From: JAHEEL01 sp963836085
GTDB taxonomy: Bacteria > Actinomycetota > Acidimicrobiia > Spongiisociales > UBA5794
Direction of reading: 5' to 3'
DNA length: 64,000 nt
Assembly (NCBI GenBank): GCA_963836085.1
Contig: CAWIHT010000015.1
Span: forward strand, 124,001-188,000
Shown: one piece after another, positions 24,632 through 34,118 of the stretch
Position numbering within the stretch: the stretch's first letter is position 1
Layout of the letters: each line of letters starts with the position of its first letter
Notes under the pieces: model-generated
What the model saw: the letters and a program-made list of their open reading frames with translations, nothing else
Told to the model about the DNA's origin: nothing
Database searches by the model: none
Translations under genes and position numbers: made by a program

Positions 24632-26758
24632 ATGATCGACCGACGAGCGCGACTGAGCGCATCCATTCCAACCGGGCCGAAGGCAGCGCTGCGGATTCCA
24701 AAAGCATTCGAGCGCCTCTACGACATCGCATACAACCTCTGGTGGTCGTGGGACCCGGTCGGTCGGGATCTGTGGGGCCGCATCGATCCACAGGCGTGGG
24801 CTGCGTCGCGCAATCCGATTGGCCTCTTGCAGATGGTTGAGCCGTCCACATGGGAGGCGCTCACAGCCAGCGGGAGCTTCGTCGAGCTGTACTACGAAGC
24901 TGTTGAGCGGTTTGACCACTATCTCGACAGCGACGCGACCTGGTACGACACGCACCACGCACTCGAACTCGACGGTCCCGTTGCCTACCTCTGTGCCGAA
25001 TACGGAATCAACGAGAAGCTACCGTTCTACTCCGGTGGCCTCGGTGTCCTGGCCGGCGACCATGTCAAGTCCGCATCGGATCTCGGGATTCCCCTCGTCG
25101 GCGTTGGACTGCTCTACCGCCGTGGGTTCTTCCGCCAGGCGGTCGACCCCGACGGCTGGCAGCAGCACACGTACCAGCGCCTCGAGATGCGCAGGCGCCC
25201 GGTCCGGGAGGTCCTCGATCCGCACTCCGGTCGTGCCTTGCGGGTCTCCGTGGATCTCAACGGGCGTGATGTCGCCGTCGGGGCGTGGCGCATCGATGTC
25301 GGCCGTGTGCCGCTCCTCCTCCTCGACACGGACCTTCCCGAGAACGATCCGGCCGATCGGCCGATCTCGCACATCCTGTACGTTCGCGGGCGTGAAGCCC
25401 GGTTCGCTCAGGAGGCCGTGCTCGGCATCGGCGGCGCCCGGGTCCTCCGGGCACTCGGCATCGACCCTGCCATGTGGCACATCAACGAGGGTCACGCCGC
25501 GCTGAGTCTCTTCGAACGGCTGTCGTGGGAGATCGACGCCAACCATGACCTCGAGACGGCGAAGGAGCTCGTCGCAGGCCGGACGCTGTTCACCCTCCAC
25601 ACACCCGTGCCCGCAGGCAACGAGACGTTCGACGCATCAATGGCCACCGCAGCGTTGGCCGGAACGATCGACGGTGTGCCGACCGATATCCAGCGGGAGC
25701 TCGCTAGGAACGGCTCGGATGACCACGGCGTGTTCGACATGGGTGCGCTTGCGATCCGGTTGTCCGACCGCACCAACGGCGTGTCGATCCGCCACGCAGA
25801 CGTGGTGACCGAGGATTGGGGAGCTCTCATCGGCGGACCCGCACTCGCCGTGACGAACGGCATCCACCCCTCGACCTGGCTCGGTCACGGGATACGTCGC
25901 CTGCTCAACACTGCGATCGGACTCGATTGGTCCGAGCGGATCCATGAACCGGAGACCTGGCAGCGGATCCTCGACATCGATGACGGGCGTGTCTGGCGCG
26001 CGCACGGTGCTCAGCGCGAACTCATGACACGTCGTTTACGGAAGCGGCTCCGCGAGGAGTACGCCAGACATGGGCACGCATCGAGTCGCCTCCGATGGCT
26101 CGATGATCAACTGCCCTCCGATCGCCTCACGATCGCGTTCGCCCGCCGCTTCACCAGCTACAAACGGGCGGGCATGCTGTTCACCGATCCCGGCCGTCTC
26201 GAGGCGATCCTCAAGAATCCCGACCGTCCGGTCCAGTTGGTGTTCGCGGGCAAGGCCCACCCGGCGGATCGGGAAGGTCAGGCGTTGATCAAGAGCGTCT
26301 TCGAACGCTCTCAGAGTCCAGCATTCGAGGGCCACCTGTTCTTCATCGAGGACTACAACATGCGGCTCGGACGGACGCTCGTCACCGGAGCCGACGTGTG
26401 GCTCAACACGCCTCGGCCGCCACGAGAAGCGAGCGGAACGTCTGGGATGAAAGCCGCGGCGAACGGAGGGTTGAACCTCAGTGTGCTCGACGGATGGTGG
26501 GTTGAGGGCTTCAACGGTACCAACGGATGGGGCTTCGGTGAGGAGTCGGCCTCCGATGAGGCGGACGCCGAACTGCTCTATCAGCTTCTCGAGGCCGAGG
26601 TGGTCCCCACCTACTACGAACGGGACGACCAGGGGCTCCCGCGTTCATGGATTGCGATGATGAAGGCCTCGATGGTCACCGGCCTGTCGCAGTTCACGAC
26701 GCATCGCATGCTCATCGACTACGCGGAGAAGGCCTACCTGCCGCTCGGTCGCCGCTAG
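24632..26758 (+). CDS. glgP: Alpha-glucan (glycogen) phosphorylase, short actinobacterial/archaeal type
   Basis: 708 aa GT35 phosphorylase releasing glucose-1-phosphate from alpha-1,4-glucan. N-terminal DUF3417 domain (YNLWWSWDPVGRDLW near residue 32), then the phosphorylase body with AEYGINEKLPFYSGGLGVLAGDH, and the pyridoxal-phosphate lysine K607 in SGTSGMKAAANGG. It belongs to the shorter TIGR02094-like group rather than the 800-plus residue GlgP. ATG at 24632 follows AAGGAG (24616-24621), and TAGCCT at about 24597 is a possible -10. Divergent from the fab operon. Confidence 0.92.
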   Translation: MIDRRARLSASIPTGPKAALRIPKAFERLYDIAYNLWWSWDPVGRDLWGRIDPQAWAASRNPIGLLQMVEPSTWEALTASGSFVELYYEAVERFDHYLDSDATWYDTHHALELDGPVAYLCAEYGINEKLPFYSGGLGVLAGDHVKSASDLGIPLVGVGLLYRRGFFRQAVDPDGWQQHTYQRLEMRRRPVREVLDPHSGRALRVSVDLNGRDVAVGAWRIDVGRVPLLLLDTDLPENDPADRPISHILYVRGREARFAQEAVLGIGGARVLRALGIDPAMWHINEGHAALSLFERLSWEIDANHDLETAKELVAGRTLFTLHTPVPAGNETFDASMATAALAGTIDGVPTDIQRELARNGSDDHGVFDMGALAIRLSDRTNGVSIRHADVVTEDWGALIGGPALAVTNGIHPSTWLGHGIRRLLNTAIGLDWSERIHEPETWQRILDIDDGRVWRAHGAQRELMTRRLRKRLREEYARHGHASSRLRWLDDQLPSDRLTIAFARRFTSYKRAGMLFTDPGRLEAILKNPDRPVQLVFAGKAHPADREGQALIKSVFERSQSPAFEGHLFFIEDYNMRLGRTLVTGADVWLNTPRPPREASGTSGMKAAANGGLNLSVLDGWWVEGFNGTNGWGFGEESASDEADAELLYQLLEAEVVPTYYERDDQGLPRSWIAMMKASMVTGLSQFTTHRMLIDYAEKAYLPLGRR

Positions 26759-26761
26759 CAC

Positions 26762-27934
26762 CTAGCCGAGGTCGAGCGCCTTGCGGATTCCGCGGACCGC
26801 CTGGGCGGTGCGCTGGTCGTTCTCGACGAGGGCGAATCGGATGTGCCCGTCGCCGGAGGGTCCGAACCCGATTCCCGGGCTCACCGCGACCTGCCCCTTG
26901 TCGAGCAGATAGAGGGCGAACGTGAGCGAGTCCATGTGCCGATACGGCTCGGGAATCGGTGCCCAGACGAACATGGTGCTCGTCGGCCGCTCGATCTCCC
27001 ACCCGATGCGCGCCAGGCCGTCGATGAGGATGTCGCGACGTCGCTTGTAGACGTCGACGACCTCGGGCACGTAGTCGTCGCATTCGTTGAGAGCGATGAT
27101 CGAGGCGATCTGAATCGGCTGGAACGTTCCGTAGTCGAGGTACGACTTGAGCTGACCGAGCGCACCGACCATCTCGGGATTGCCGACAACGAAACCGACC
27201 CGCCAACCAGCCATCGAATGGCTCTTCGACAGCGTGTACAACTCGACGCCGACGTCCTTGGCCCCCGGGACCTGGAGGAGGCTCGGCGGTTGATAGCCGT
27301 CGTATGCGATGTCCGCATACGCGAAGTCGTGCACGAGCATCGTGTCGTTCTCTCTTGCGAACTCGACGAGACGCTCAAAGAAGCTGATGTCGACCGTCTC
27401 GGTCGTTGGGTTGTGCGGGAACGAGGTGACGATGACCCGCGGGCGGGGCCACGAGTTGTGGTAGGCCTCGGTGAGCCGATCAAAGAACTCCTCGCCGGTT
27501 GAGAGATGCACTCGCTGAACCTCAGCGCCCGAGAGGACCGCCGCGTAGATGTGGATCGGATACGACGGCTCCGGGACGAGGGCGACGTCACCGGGTTGGA
27601 CCAGGGCCCACATGAGATGCGAGAGGCCTTCTTTTGCTCCGATCGTGCTGATGACTTCGGTCTCAGGATCGAGTTCCACGCCGTACCTGCGGAGGTAGCG
27701 GTCCGCGACGGCCTTGCGGAGATTGGGCAGGCCGCGCGAAGCCGAGTAGCGGTGGTTCTTCGGACTGCGCGCCGCCTCGATGAGTTTGTCGACGACAACT
27801 GGGGGTGAAGGGATGTCGGGGTTCCCGAATCCGAGATCGATGACGTCGACGCCGGCTCGGCGTGCTTCAAGGGCCTTCTTGGTCACCTCGGCGAAGACGT
27901 ACGGCGGCAAGTTTTCAATGCGTCGGAAATCCAT
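26762..27934 (-). CDS. Class I/II PLP aminotransferase, AlaC-like
   Basis: 390 aa. Begins MDFRRIENLPPYVFAEVTKKA, and IDLGFGNPD, SFPHNPTT, the PLP Schiff-base lysine K237 in YTLSKSHSMAGWRVGF and the C-terminal arginine region are all present. The N-terminal pattern is that of the alanine-synthesising transaminase AlaC; related enzymes act as LL-diaminopimelate aminotransferases, and I cannot separate the two from sequence alone. ATG at 27934 is 6 nt after TACGCT (27946-27941, minus strand) with no Shine-Dalgarno: leaderless. Ends 3 nt from the convergent glgP stop. Confidence 0.82.
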   Translation of the reverse strand: MDFRRIENLPPYVFAEVTKKALEARRAGVDVIDLGFGNPDIPSPPVVVDKLIEAARSPKNHRYSASRGLPNLRKAVADRYLRRYGVELDPETEVISTIGAKEGLSHLMWALVQPGDVALVPEPSYPIHIYAAVLSGAEVQRVHLSTGEEFFDRLTEAYHNSWPRPRVIVTSFPHNPTTETVDISFFERLVEFARENDTMLVHDFAYADIAYDGYQPPSLLQVPGAKDVGVELYTLSKSHSMAGWRVGFVVGNPEMVGALGQLKSYLDYGTFQPIQIASIIALNECDDYVPEVVDVYKRRRDILIDGLARIGWEIERPTSTMFVWAPIPEPYRHMDSLTFALYLLDKGQVAVSPGIGFGPSGDGHIRFALVENDQRTAQAVRGIRKALDLG

Positions 27935-28000
27935 CCGGAGAGCGTAGGCCGGCGGATGCGCGTCGGGAAGCACTCAGCCGATGAGACCGAACGCGGCGTC

Positions 28001-28393
28001 CTAGCCCGGGAGCATTCTCCGGAGTGGACCTGGGATGATCTCAGTCCCCCACTCGGTGGCGGCGAGCACGAGGTCGAGTGAGTCGGTCGTGCCGTCCCAG
28101 TGCTGTTCGATGACGTCTCGTCCGGCGCCCGCGATGAGATGGTTCAGGGCGACGGCCACGATGACCAAATCGTCGAGTTGGCCCAAGCCGGCGACGAAGT
28201 CGGGGATCAGATCGATCGGCGAGATCACGTAGATCAGCGCAGCGGCCGCGAAGCTCTTCCGACGCACCGGCACCCGCGGATCGCGGATGAGCCGGGCAAG
28301 GAGCTTCACCACATTCGGAATCAGAAGGACTACCTCGAGGGCGATCTCCTTCGCGTCACGTTTCGGGATCGGGGTTTCGTCGAGTCGGGACAT
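28001..28393 (-). CDS. DUF1232 (YkvA-like) membrane protein
   Basis: 130 aa. The core PRVPVRRKSFAAAALIYVISPIDLIPDFVAGLGQLDDLVIV is the DUF1232 signature (SPIDLIPD followed by LDDL), a two-helix membrane domain with unknown function. It follows the ROK kinase by 2 nt on the same strand, so it is co-transcribed. The ATG at 28393 is preferred; a TTG two codons upstream is the only alternative. Known members affect envelope or stress traits, but nothing specific can be said here. Confidence 0.82.
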   Translation of the reverse strand: MSRLDETPIPKRDAKEIALEVVLLIPNVVKLLARLIRDPRVPVRRKSFAAAALIYVISPIDLIPDFVAGLGQLDDLVIVAVALNHLIAGAGRDVIEQHWDGTTDSLDLVLAATEWGTEIIPGPLRRMLPG

Positions 28394-28395
28394 GA

Positions 28396-29313
28396 TCAAG
28401 AGCGTATCGAAGCTGCGACGTAAGCGGCGCCGACGGCACCGGCTCGGGCACCGGATCCGGCCACCAGAATCGGTGGCGCGAGCCGGTGATTGCCTCCGTG
28501 GAGTGCGTCGGCGGCGAAGCGACGTGCCGGTCCAAGCAGCGACTCCCCGACCGACCCGAGACCGCCACCGACGACGACGAGTTCGGGATCGAAGATGGCG
28601 ATGAGGTTGGCGATCCCCCTACCGAGTTCCGCACCGACTTCGGCGACGAGGCCGCGGGCAACCTCATCTCCTGCGTCGGCGGCGGCGGTCACGTCCTCGC
28701 CACGGATCGTCCCAGACTCGAAGCGGTGGGCGAAAGTTCCTTCCGGGTTGAGGGCGATGACCTCACGCGCGAGCCGGACCAGCGCCGGTCCCGAGGCGAC
28801 GGTCTCCCAGCATCCACGCTTGCCACAGTCGCAGAGACGCCCTCCTGGATTGTTCCGGATGTGGCCCCACTCGCCGGCGAACGACTCACCGCGATACACC
28901 TCACCGTTGATCATCATCGCACCGCCGATCCCCGTTCCAAGGGTCACGAGCAGGAAGTCGTCGTATCCCTGGGCGGCTCCGGCCACGCGTTCCCCGTACG
29001 CGGCCACGTTCGCGTCGTTGTCGACCACAACGGGGACGTCGAGTTCCGCCTCCAGGAGATCGCGGATCGGGAGATCGGTGCTGTCCACGTGCGGACCCCA
29101 CGCGAAGACGCCTTCCGGCCAGCGCACGAGTCCGGCGATGCCAACGCCGACGGCTTCGACGTCATCGGCCCACACCGATCGGATCGCGCCGAGCGCTGTC
29201 TCGAGCGGCGGCTGTCCCGGAGCGGCCGAGTGCCGCTCTTCGACCACTTCGCCGTCTACGAGACGAACGGAGAGGGCTTTTGATCCGCCGATGTCGATCC
29301 CGATGGTGCTCAT
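28396..29313 (-). CDS. ROK-family sugar kinase (probable glucokinase)
   Basis: 305 aa. ATP-binding start GIDIGGSKA, substrate Asp D100 in VVVDNDANVAA, LGTGIGGA, GEWGHI with His151, and the ROK zinc motif C161-D-C163-x4-C168 in LCDCGKRGCWE. The full motif set argues for an active glucokinase-like enzyme; no DNA-binding domain precedes it, so it is not a NagC-type repressor. ATG at 29313 lies 8 nt after TAACCT (29327-29322, minus strand), suggesting a leaderless transcript. Confidence 0.87.
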   Translation of the reverse strand: MSTIGIDIGGSKALSVRLVDGEVVEERHSAAPGQPPLETALGAIRSVWADDVEAVGVGIAGLVRWPEGVFAWGPHVDSTDLPIRDLLEAELDVPVVVDNDANVAAYGERVAGAAQGYDDFLLVTLGTGIGGAMMINGEVYRGESFAGEWGHIRNNPGGRLCDCGKRGCWETVASGPALVRLAREVIALNPEGTFAHRFESGTIRGEDVTAAADAGDEVARGLVAEVGAELGRGIANLIAIFDPELVVVGGGLGSVGESLLGPARRFAADALHGGNHRLAPPILVAGSGARAGAVGAAYVAASIRS

Positions 29314-29392
29314 GGCGAGAAAGGTTATCAGTTGGTGGGAACCCTATGGCGGCTCCGGAGCGTCGGATCGGTAGTCGAGCTTGGAGGCTCAG

Positions 29393-31408
29393 GTGAAGAG
29401 AATCATCACCGTCACCGTTGCAGCAGCCCTCGCGCTGTCCGCATGCGCCCTGCCGGCCCGGTCGTCTGGCATGACCAACGCAGGAGGTGCCACATCCACG
29501 ACTTCGGTGGTTGAGACTCCCCATCCCTCTGCGGCAAGGGCCCTGATGCCGTTCGACGCGTGCGAGGACCTCCTCGACTGGACGATCGATCATGCGCTTG
29601 ATCGCGTCGGACCCTACGGACTGAGCGGGTACGGAATGGAACCATGGATGCTCGACGCAGTGTTCGCCGAGGCCGGAGACGACTTCGTGCGCGAGTTCGC
29701 GGCGGAGGAGACCACGACCACGGCGGCCGCCGCGGGCGCAGCGATGGACGCCGCCACGGAGGTGATCGGCACGAACCTGCAGGAGGCCGGCGTCGACGAG
29801 GCCGACCTGGTGAAGACTGACGGCGAACGCATCGTTGTCATCGCCGGGAGTCTCCTGCACGTCGTATCCGTCGACGACGACACCTTGACCGTCGAGGGGT
29901 CGATCGAACTCCCCTTCTGGACGCAGAATCTGTTCCTCGACGGGGACCGGGTCGTTGCGATCGCCAACGACAGCTACGACGCCATCCCGTTCGGCGAAGT
30001 CGAGTCGAGCTCCATGCAGTTCCCAACGCCGATCGTGATGGTTGCCGAGATCGACATCTCCGATCTCGACGATCCCGAGTTGGCGCGAACACTGCGCATT
30101 GACGGACGGTACGTCTCGTCGCGGATGGTCGACGGTGCCGTTCGCCTCGTGGTGTCGTCGAGTCCCACCGGCTTCGCTTGGTCCTACCCCGAAGGTGGCG
30201 GCCTCCGAGCCGAGCGGGAGGCCGAGGAGAAGAATCGCGAGATTGTCAAGGACTCGCAGGTCGAGAACTGGCTCCCCTACTACATCGTGACCGACCTCGA
30301 GGGTCGGGATCGGGTCGTCGACGAGGGCACCCTGCTCGCCTGCAACCGCACAAACCGTCCCGAGGACTTCTCCGGGTTCACGACGCTCTCCCTCGTGACA
30401 CTCGAGACGGGCGAACTCGCCGTCGCCGACGCAACGGGCGTCTTCGCGGATGGCAACATCGTCTACTCGTCCGGAGATGCCACCTACGTGGCGACCAGCC
30501 AGTGGATCGACCCGATCATGTTCGCAGAGAGGGAGCGTCCTGTCGGCCAGATGACGATGATCCACAAGTTCGATCTGTCGATGCGAAGTGCCGACTACCG
30601 GGCATCGGGCGAGGTGCCCGGATACATGCTCAGTCAGTGGTCCATGTCCGAACACGACGGCTACCTCCGGGTCGCGTCGACCGACGCTCCGGAATGGTGG
30701 GACGGACCTGAGTCGGAATCCATGGTCACCGTGCTTGCGACGGAGGGCGATGAACTCGAGACGGTCGGGACCGTTGATGGGCTCGGTCGTGGTGAGCGGA
30801 TCTACTCCGTCCGGTTCTTCGGCGACACCGGCTACGTGGTCACGTTCCGTCAGGTCGATCCGCTCTATGTGATCGACCTGTCCAATCCCGAACAACCAAA
30901 GCTGAGCGGCGAACTCAAGATCCCCGGGTACTCGGCCTACTTGCACCCGATCGGCGACGATGCGCTGCTCGGTGTCGGACAGGATGCCGACAACGATGGC
31001 CGCATCCGTGGCCTCCAGGCATCGCTCTTCGACGTGTCAGACCCCGCCGATCCGGAGCGCATCGATCGCTTCACGATGCAGGGCGGGCACTCCGAGGTGG
31101 AGTGGGACCATCACGCCTTCCTCCACGATCCGTCGACCGGGATGACCGTGTTCCCGTACGAGCGATGGGATGACGGCCTTGAGAAGGCGGAAACCTCGCC
31201 AACCGGAGCGCTCGTTCTGACCGTCACCGAGGACGGAATCCGCGAGGCTGGCATCGTGTCCCACGACGTCGACGGGTCAAACTGGTGGGCGCCGATTCGG
31301 CGCTCCCTCCTGATCAACGGCCACCTCGTCACCGTGTCGGAGATCGGCCTGATGGTGTCGGACGCGAAGACCCTCACGACCCTTGATTGGGCAGATCTGA
31401 GGGCGTGA
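29393..31408 (+). CDS. Secreted beta-propeller lipoprotein (Beta_propel family)
   Basis: 671 aa. Signal peptide with lipobox L15-S-A-C18, then a low-complexity Ala/Thr stretch (about 104-118) and the PF09826-type beta-propeller: AGVDEADLVKTDGERIVVIAGS, repeated blade motifs with ISDLDDPELARTL, VIDLSNPEQP, and SEVEWDHHAFLHDPSTG near the C-terminus. Predicted to be lipid-anchored outside the membrane; no enzymatic motif. GTG at 29393 has GGAGG 5 nt upstream. A hairpin at 31429-31460 separates it from the convergent ArsA operon. Confidence 0.85.
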   Translation: MKRIITVTVAAALALSACALPARSSGMTNAGGATSTTSVVETPHPSAARALMPFDACEDLLDWTIDHALDRVGPYGLSGYGMEPWMLDAVFAEAGDDFVREFAAEETTTTAAAAGAAMDAATEVIGTNLQEAGVDEADLVKTDGERIVVIAGSLLHVVSVDDDTLTVEGSIELPFWTQNLFLDGDRVVAIANDSYDAIPFGEVESSSMQFPTPIVMVAEIDISDLDDPELARTLRIDGRYVSSRMVDGAVRLVVSSSPTGFAWSYPEGGGLRAEREAEEKNREIVKDSQVENWLPYYIVTDLEGRDRVVDEGTLLACNRTNRPEDFSGFTTLSLVTLETGELAVADATGVFADGNIVYSSGDATYVATSQWIDPIMFAERERPVGQMTMIHKFDLSMRSADYRASGEVPGYMLSQWSMSEHDGYLRVASTDAPEWWDGPESESMVTVLATEGDELETVGTVDGLGRGERIYSVRFFGDTGYVVTFRQVDPLYVIDLSNPEQPKLSGELKIPGYSAYLHPIGDDALLGVGQDADNDGRIRGLQASLFDVSDPADPERIDRFTMQGGHSEVEWDHHAFLHDPSTGMTVFPYERWDDGLEKAETSPTGALVLTVTEDGIREAGIVSHDVDGSNWWAPIRRSLLINGHLVTVSEIGLMVSDAKTLTTLDWADLRA

Positions 31409-31428
31409 GGAGCCAAGGAGCTGAGGAG

Positions 31429-31460
31429 CTGAGGCCTGGGACGTCAGCCCCGGGCCTCAG
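31429..31460. terminator. Hairpin between convergent genes (bidirectional terminator candidate)
   Basis: CTGAGGCC (31429-31436) and GGCCTCAG (31453-31460) form a perfect 8-bp stem with a 16-nt loop, in the 82-nt spacer between two converging genes. There is no run of T on either side, so efficiency is uncertain. The bases just before it hold a small direct repeat (GAGCTGAG twice). Confidence 0.5.
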
Positions 31461-31490
31461 CTGATCCTGCTGGCGCCTGGCAACTGAGAT

Positions 31491-31682
31491 CTACTCCACC
31501 GTGATCTTGGTTGGGCCGGACGCGTCGTCGTCGTCCGGGTCGTTATCCGTCACGACCGATACGACCTCGTCGACGAAGGCGGCGACGCCGCCGACGACCT
31601 CATAGGCCGCCTTCGCGAAGTGGAGGCCGGCGCGCTTCAGCCCGTTCTGGATTGGTCGCTGTTCGAGAATTCGATCCCACAT
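31491..31682 (-). CDS. Small protein co-transcribed with ArsA, unknown function
   Basis: 63 aa: MWDRILEQRPIQNGLKRAG, an amphipathic helix-like middle (AKAAYEVVGGVAAFVDEVVSVV) and an acidic tail NDPDDDDASGP. The ATG overlaps the arsA stop by one base (TGATG), which supports translation. No family recognised. As the last gene of the SRPBCC-ArsA operon it may be a small partner of the ATPase, but that is only inferred from position. Confidence 0.6.
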   Translation of the reverse strand: MWDRILEQRPIQNGLKRAGLHFAKAAYEVVGGVAAFVDEVVSVVTDNDPDDDDASGPTKITVE

Positions 31683-32851
31683 CAGTCCACCGTCCCAAAG
31701 GTCACGCGAAGCTCACCGGTCGCGAGCTTCGCTCTCAGCACCTGTCGGCGCCGCAGTGAGTCTGGCAGCACGATCGACCGGCGGTACGGCCCAACCGTCA
31801 CGAACAGCTCGTCTTCGTGACGCATGACGTCGACCTCTGAGTGTTCGGCGAACGGCATTCCCACGATCATCACGACGTTGTCGCCGTCGTCTTCGACCCG
31901 GAAGGGTCGGCCCTCGGAGAGCCGCTCGGTCGGGTCGGTCTCTCCGAAGAGTTCGGCACCGACAACTCGCAGACGATCAACACCGACCATCTCTTCGTCG
32001 AAGAGCCGGAGGTGCCGAATGTCGATGTCGGCGAAACCCTCCTCCACGGACTCCAGATGCTCGGCCTGGATCTCGCGCCAGCGCTCGAAGTACGGGTCGG
32101 TCACGACGTCGGGGAGTACGCGGTTGACGACGGCAGCGTCGACGGCGTATCCGAAGAGCCCGAGATAGGTGTACGTGCGGCGCGCCTCCGCGATGACCAT
32201 CTTCTCTGGATTCATGACAAGCCGGGCCGAGGTGACCTCAGGATCCCCAAGGATGTCGCGAACGCCGTCGAGACGCTCATAAAACCGTGCAACCGAGTCG
32301 AACACCTCTTCGTCGGCGACCGGCATCGACGACACACGGTTGATCATCGGTCGGACGACCTTCGCAACGCGCCGGCCGACTGGGAACATCTTGTCCATGT
32401 ACCAGGACATGACTTCGGGGAGGCTCAGGAGCCTGAGCGTCTCGGCAGTAGGAGCGCAGTCGACGATGATCGCGTCGTACTTCTCGGATTCGACATGGTC
32501 CCGCACGCTGGCGAGGGAGAACAGTTCGTCCATGCCGGGGAACACCGTGAGTTCCTCCGCCTCGATCCCCTTGAGTCCCGACCAGTCGAAGACGTCGGTC
32601 AAGTAGTCGCGAACAGCCCCCCACGACTCTTCGAGGCGCTGTTGAGCGTCAATCTGCTGGGCGTCGAGCCTCGGCACGATCTCGGTTGGGCTGTCCCCCA
32701 ACCCGACTTGGTACGCGTCGGCGAGCGAATGCGCCGGATCGGTCGACATGACGAGCGTTCGATGGCCGAAGTCCGCCGATTGGAGCGCCGTCGCCGCGGA
32801 TACCGTGGTCTTTCCCACGCCACCCTTCCCGGTGACGAGGATGACCCGCAT
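31682..32851 (-). CDS. ArsA/GET3-family ATPase with C-terminal HSP20-like domain
   Basis: 389 aa. P-loop GKGGVGKT at 8-15, switch I STDPAHSLADA, and IVDCAPTAETLRLLSLPE define the ArsA/Get3 family. A single ATPase unit, followed from about residue 310 by the ArsA_HSP20 domain (FRVEDDGDNVVMIVGMPF, ELFVTVGPYRRSIVLPDSL). Cysteines of the arsenite site are absent and there is no arsenic gene nearby, so a protein-targeting or chaperone role is more likely than arsenite export. Overlaps both neighbours by one base; upstream gene is an SRPBCC lipid-binding protein. Confidence 0.87.
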   Translation of the reverse strand: MRVILVTGKGGVGKTTVSAATALQSADFGHRTLVMSTDPAHSLADAYQVGLGDSPTEIVPRLDAQQIDAQQRLEESWGAVRDYLTDVFDWSGLKGIEAEELTVFPGMDELFSLASVRDHVESEKYDAIIVDCAPTAETLRLLSLPEVMSWYMDKMFPVGRRVAKVVRPMINRVSSMPVADEEVFDSVARFYERLDGVRDILGDPEVTSARLVMNPEKMVIAEARRTYTYLGLFGYAVDAAVVNRVLPDVVTDPYFERWREIQAEHLESVEEGFADIDIRHLRLFDEEMVGVDRLRVVGAELFGETDPTERLSEGRPFRVEDDGDNVVMIVGMPFAEHSEVDVMRHEDELFVTVGPYRRSIVLPDSLRRRQVLRAKLATGELRVTFGTVD

Positions 32852-33288
32852 CAGACGCCTTCTTCCGCTCGCTTCTTCAGGCCGCGGAGGGCGGTCCCGA
32901 CGATCTGCTTCTCGGCCTGCCTCCTGAGGAAACCGGGAACGGTGAAGTTCGGTTCGACCCGCAGGGCATAGACAACTTCAGTCGTGTCGTCGTCGATCAC
33001 GTTGAAGGTGTAGCTGCCCTCGAGGAGGGTGAGGTCGTCGTTCGGCCGGGCCACCCAGTCAAACCCGTTCTCGCGGTCGTGATCGTAGTCGAGGGTGTAC
33101 GAGATCTCTTTGATCATCGCATCAATGGTGAACTCGGCGACCGTCGGGCGGCCGTATTCGTCCTCTTCGACGATCGTGACCGACTTCACGCCGCCGGCCC
33201 ACGCCGGATACGTCTCGATGTCGAGTGCCGTTTCATAGACAAACTGCTGAGATGCGGCGACCTCGATTCTCTGAACCGTCCCGTCCAT
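32851..33288 (-). CDS. SRPBCC (START-like) ligand-binding protein
   Basis: 145 aa. Starts MDGTVQRIEVAASQQFVYETALDIETYPAWAGGVKSV, the standard polyketide-cyclase/START-like opening (P-x-x-W after the first helix), with beta strands and a long C-terminal helix (GFLRRQAEKQIVGTALRGLKKRAEE). Such proteins bind lipids or hydrophobic ligands in a deep cavity. AAGGAG precedes the ATG at 33288. First gene of a three-gene operon with an ArsA-type ATPase, overlapping it as TGATG. Confidence 0.85.
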   Translation of the reverse strand: MDGTVQRIEVAASQQFVYETALDIETYPAWAGGVKSVTIVEEDEYGRPTVAEFTIDAMIKEISYTLDYDHDRENGFDWVARPNDDLTLLEGSYTFNVIDDDTTEVVYALRVEPNFTVPGFLRRQAEKQIVGTALRGLKKRAEEGV

Positions 33289-33392
33289 CGACGCTCCTTG
33301 TCTCGGTGCTCTCAGCATCGTAGCGATGCCCCGAACTGTCGCGACGACCGATTCGCCACCAGATGCGGCGAGCGGCGCCGGTCGTGACCGAC

Positions 33393-34118
33393 TCAGCCTC
33401 TTGTGCCGACAATCCGGGTGAATCGGAGCTGGTACGCGACCTCCTCGTCGGGGTCCGGGTGCGCACGGCGGAAGGCTTCGATGCCTGTCGTCCGCTCGCC
33501 GTCCGGCAACAACTGGAGCGTCGAAATGAAGCCGGCTTCGACGGCCCGCAGCCATGAGCCGGCGGAGCGGGCCACGTCCTCCACGCGACGGGTCACGGAG
33601 ACGTCGGGCACCCGTCCGGAGAGATAGCTCGCCAGGGCCCCCGGAAGCGGGAAGCGATCGGAGTCGATGCCTGCGACCGACGGAAACCACCGGGCGAGCA
33701 TGGAACGCTCGTGATGATCAGGTCCCAGCGTCCAGATCTCGACCGTCCCGTCCTCGGCGAGGACGCGAACGGATTCGTCGATCGCGGTCCTCCAGTCGCC
33801 GTAGTGGATCGAGAGGTGGAACCACACGAGGGCGAACCGGTGCATGCGAAACGGCATCGCTTGCGCCGTCCCGCGCACGCCAAAGAGACCGTGTTGATGG
33901 CCATAGGCCAGCATCGCCGCGGACGGATCGAGCACGACCGCATTGTGGCCCTGTCCCTCCCAGACGGCCGCGTGCCTACCGGGGCCTCCCCCGACGTCGA
34001 GCACCCACGCTCCCCTGCCGAGCCTCGATCCTGCGTCCTCGGCACGTTCGAGGGAAGCTGCCGACGACGGTCGGTGCCGATACCCGTACGCCAGACGATC
34101 GAGGTCGACCTCAGCCAT
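33393..34118 (-). CDS. Class I SAM-dependent methyltransferase
   Basis: 241 aa. SAM-binding motif I VLDVGGGPGRHAAVWE at about residues 39-54, acidic residue at the end of strand 2 (AVVLDPS), then RGTAQAMPFRMHRFALVWF as motif II/III. Substrate unknown; the layout resembles the ubiE/methyltransferase-11 group. ATG at 34118 overlaps the upstream phosphoesterase gene by 8 nt, so the two are coupled. Confidence 0.82.
   Translation of the reverse strand: MAEVDLDRLAYGYRHRPSSAASLERAEDAGSRLGRGAWVLDVGGGPGRHAAVWEGQGHNAVVLDPSAAMLAYGHQHGLFGVRGTAQAMPFRMHRFALVWFHLSIHYGDWRTAIDESVRVLAEDGTVEIWTLGPDHHERSMLARWFPSVAGIDSDRFPLPGALASYLSGRVPDVSVTRRVEDVARSAGSWLRAVEAGFISTLQLLPDGERTTGIEAFRRAHPDPDEEVAYQLRFTRIVGTRG

Noticed and set aside
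31682..32851. Arsenite-efflux ATPase interpretation of the ArsA-family gene
   Set aside because: The metal-binding cysteines of ArsA are lacking, there is only one ATPase module, and no arsB/arsD/arsR is nearby.
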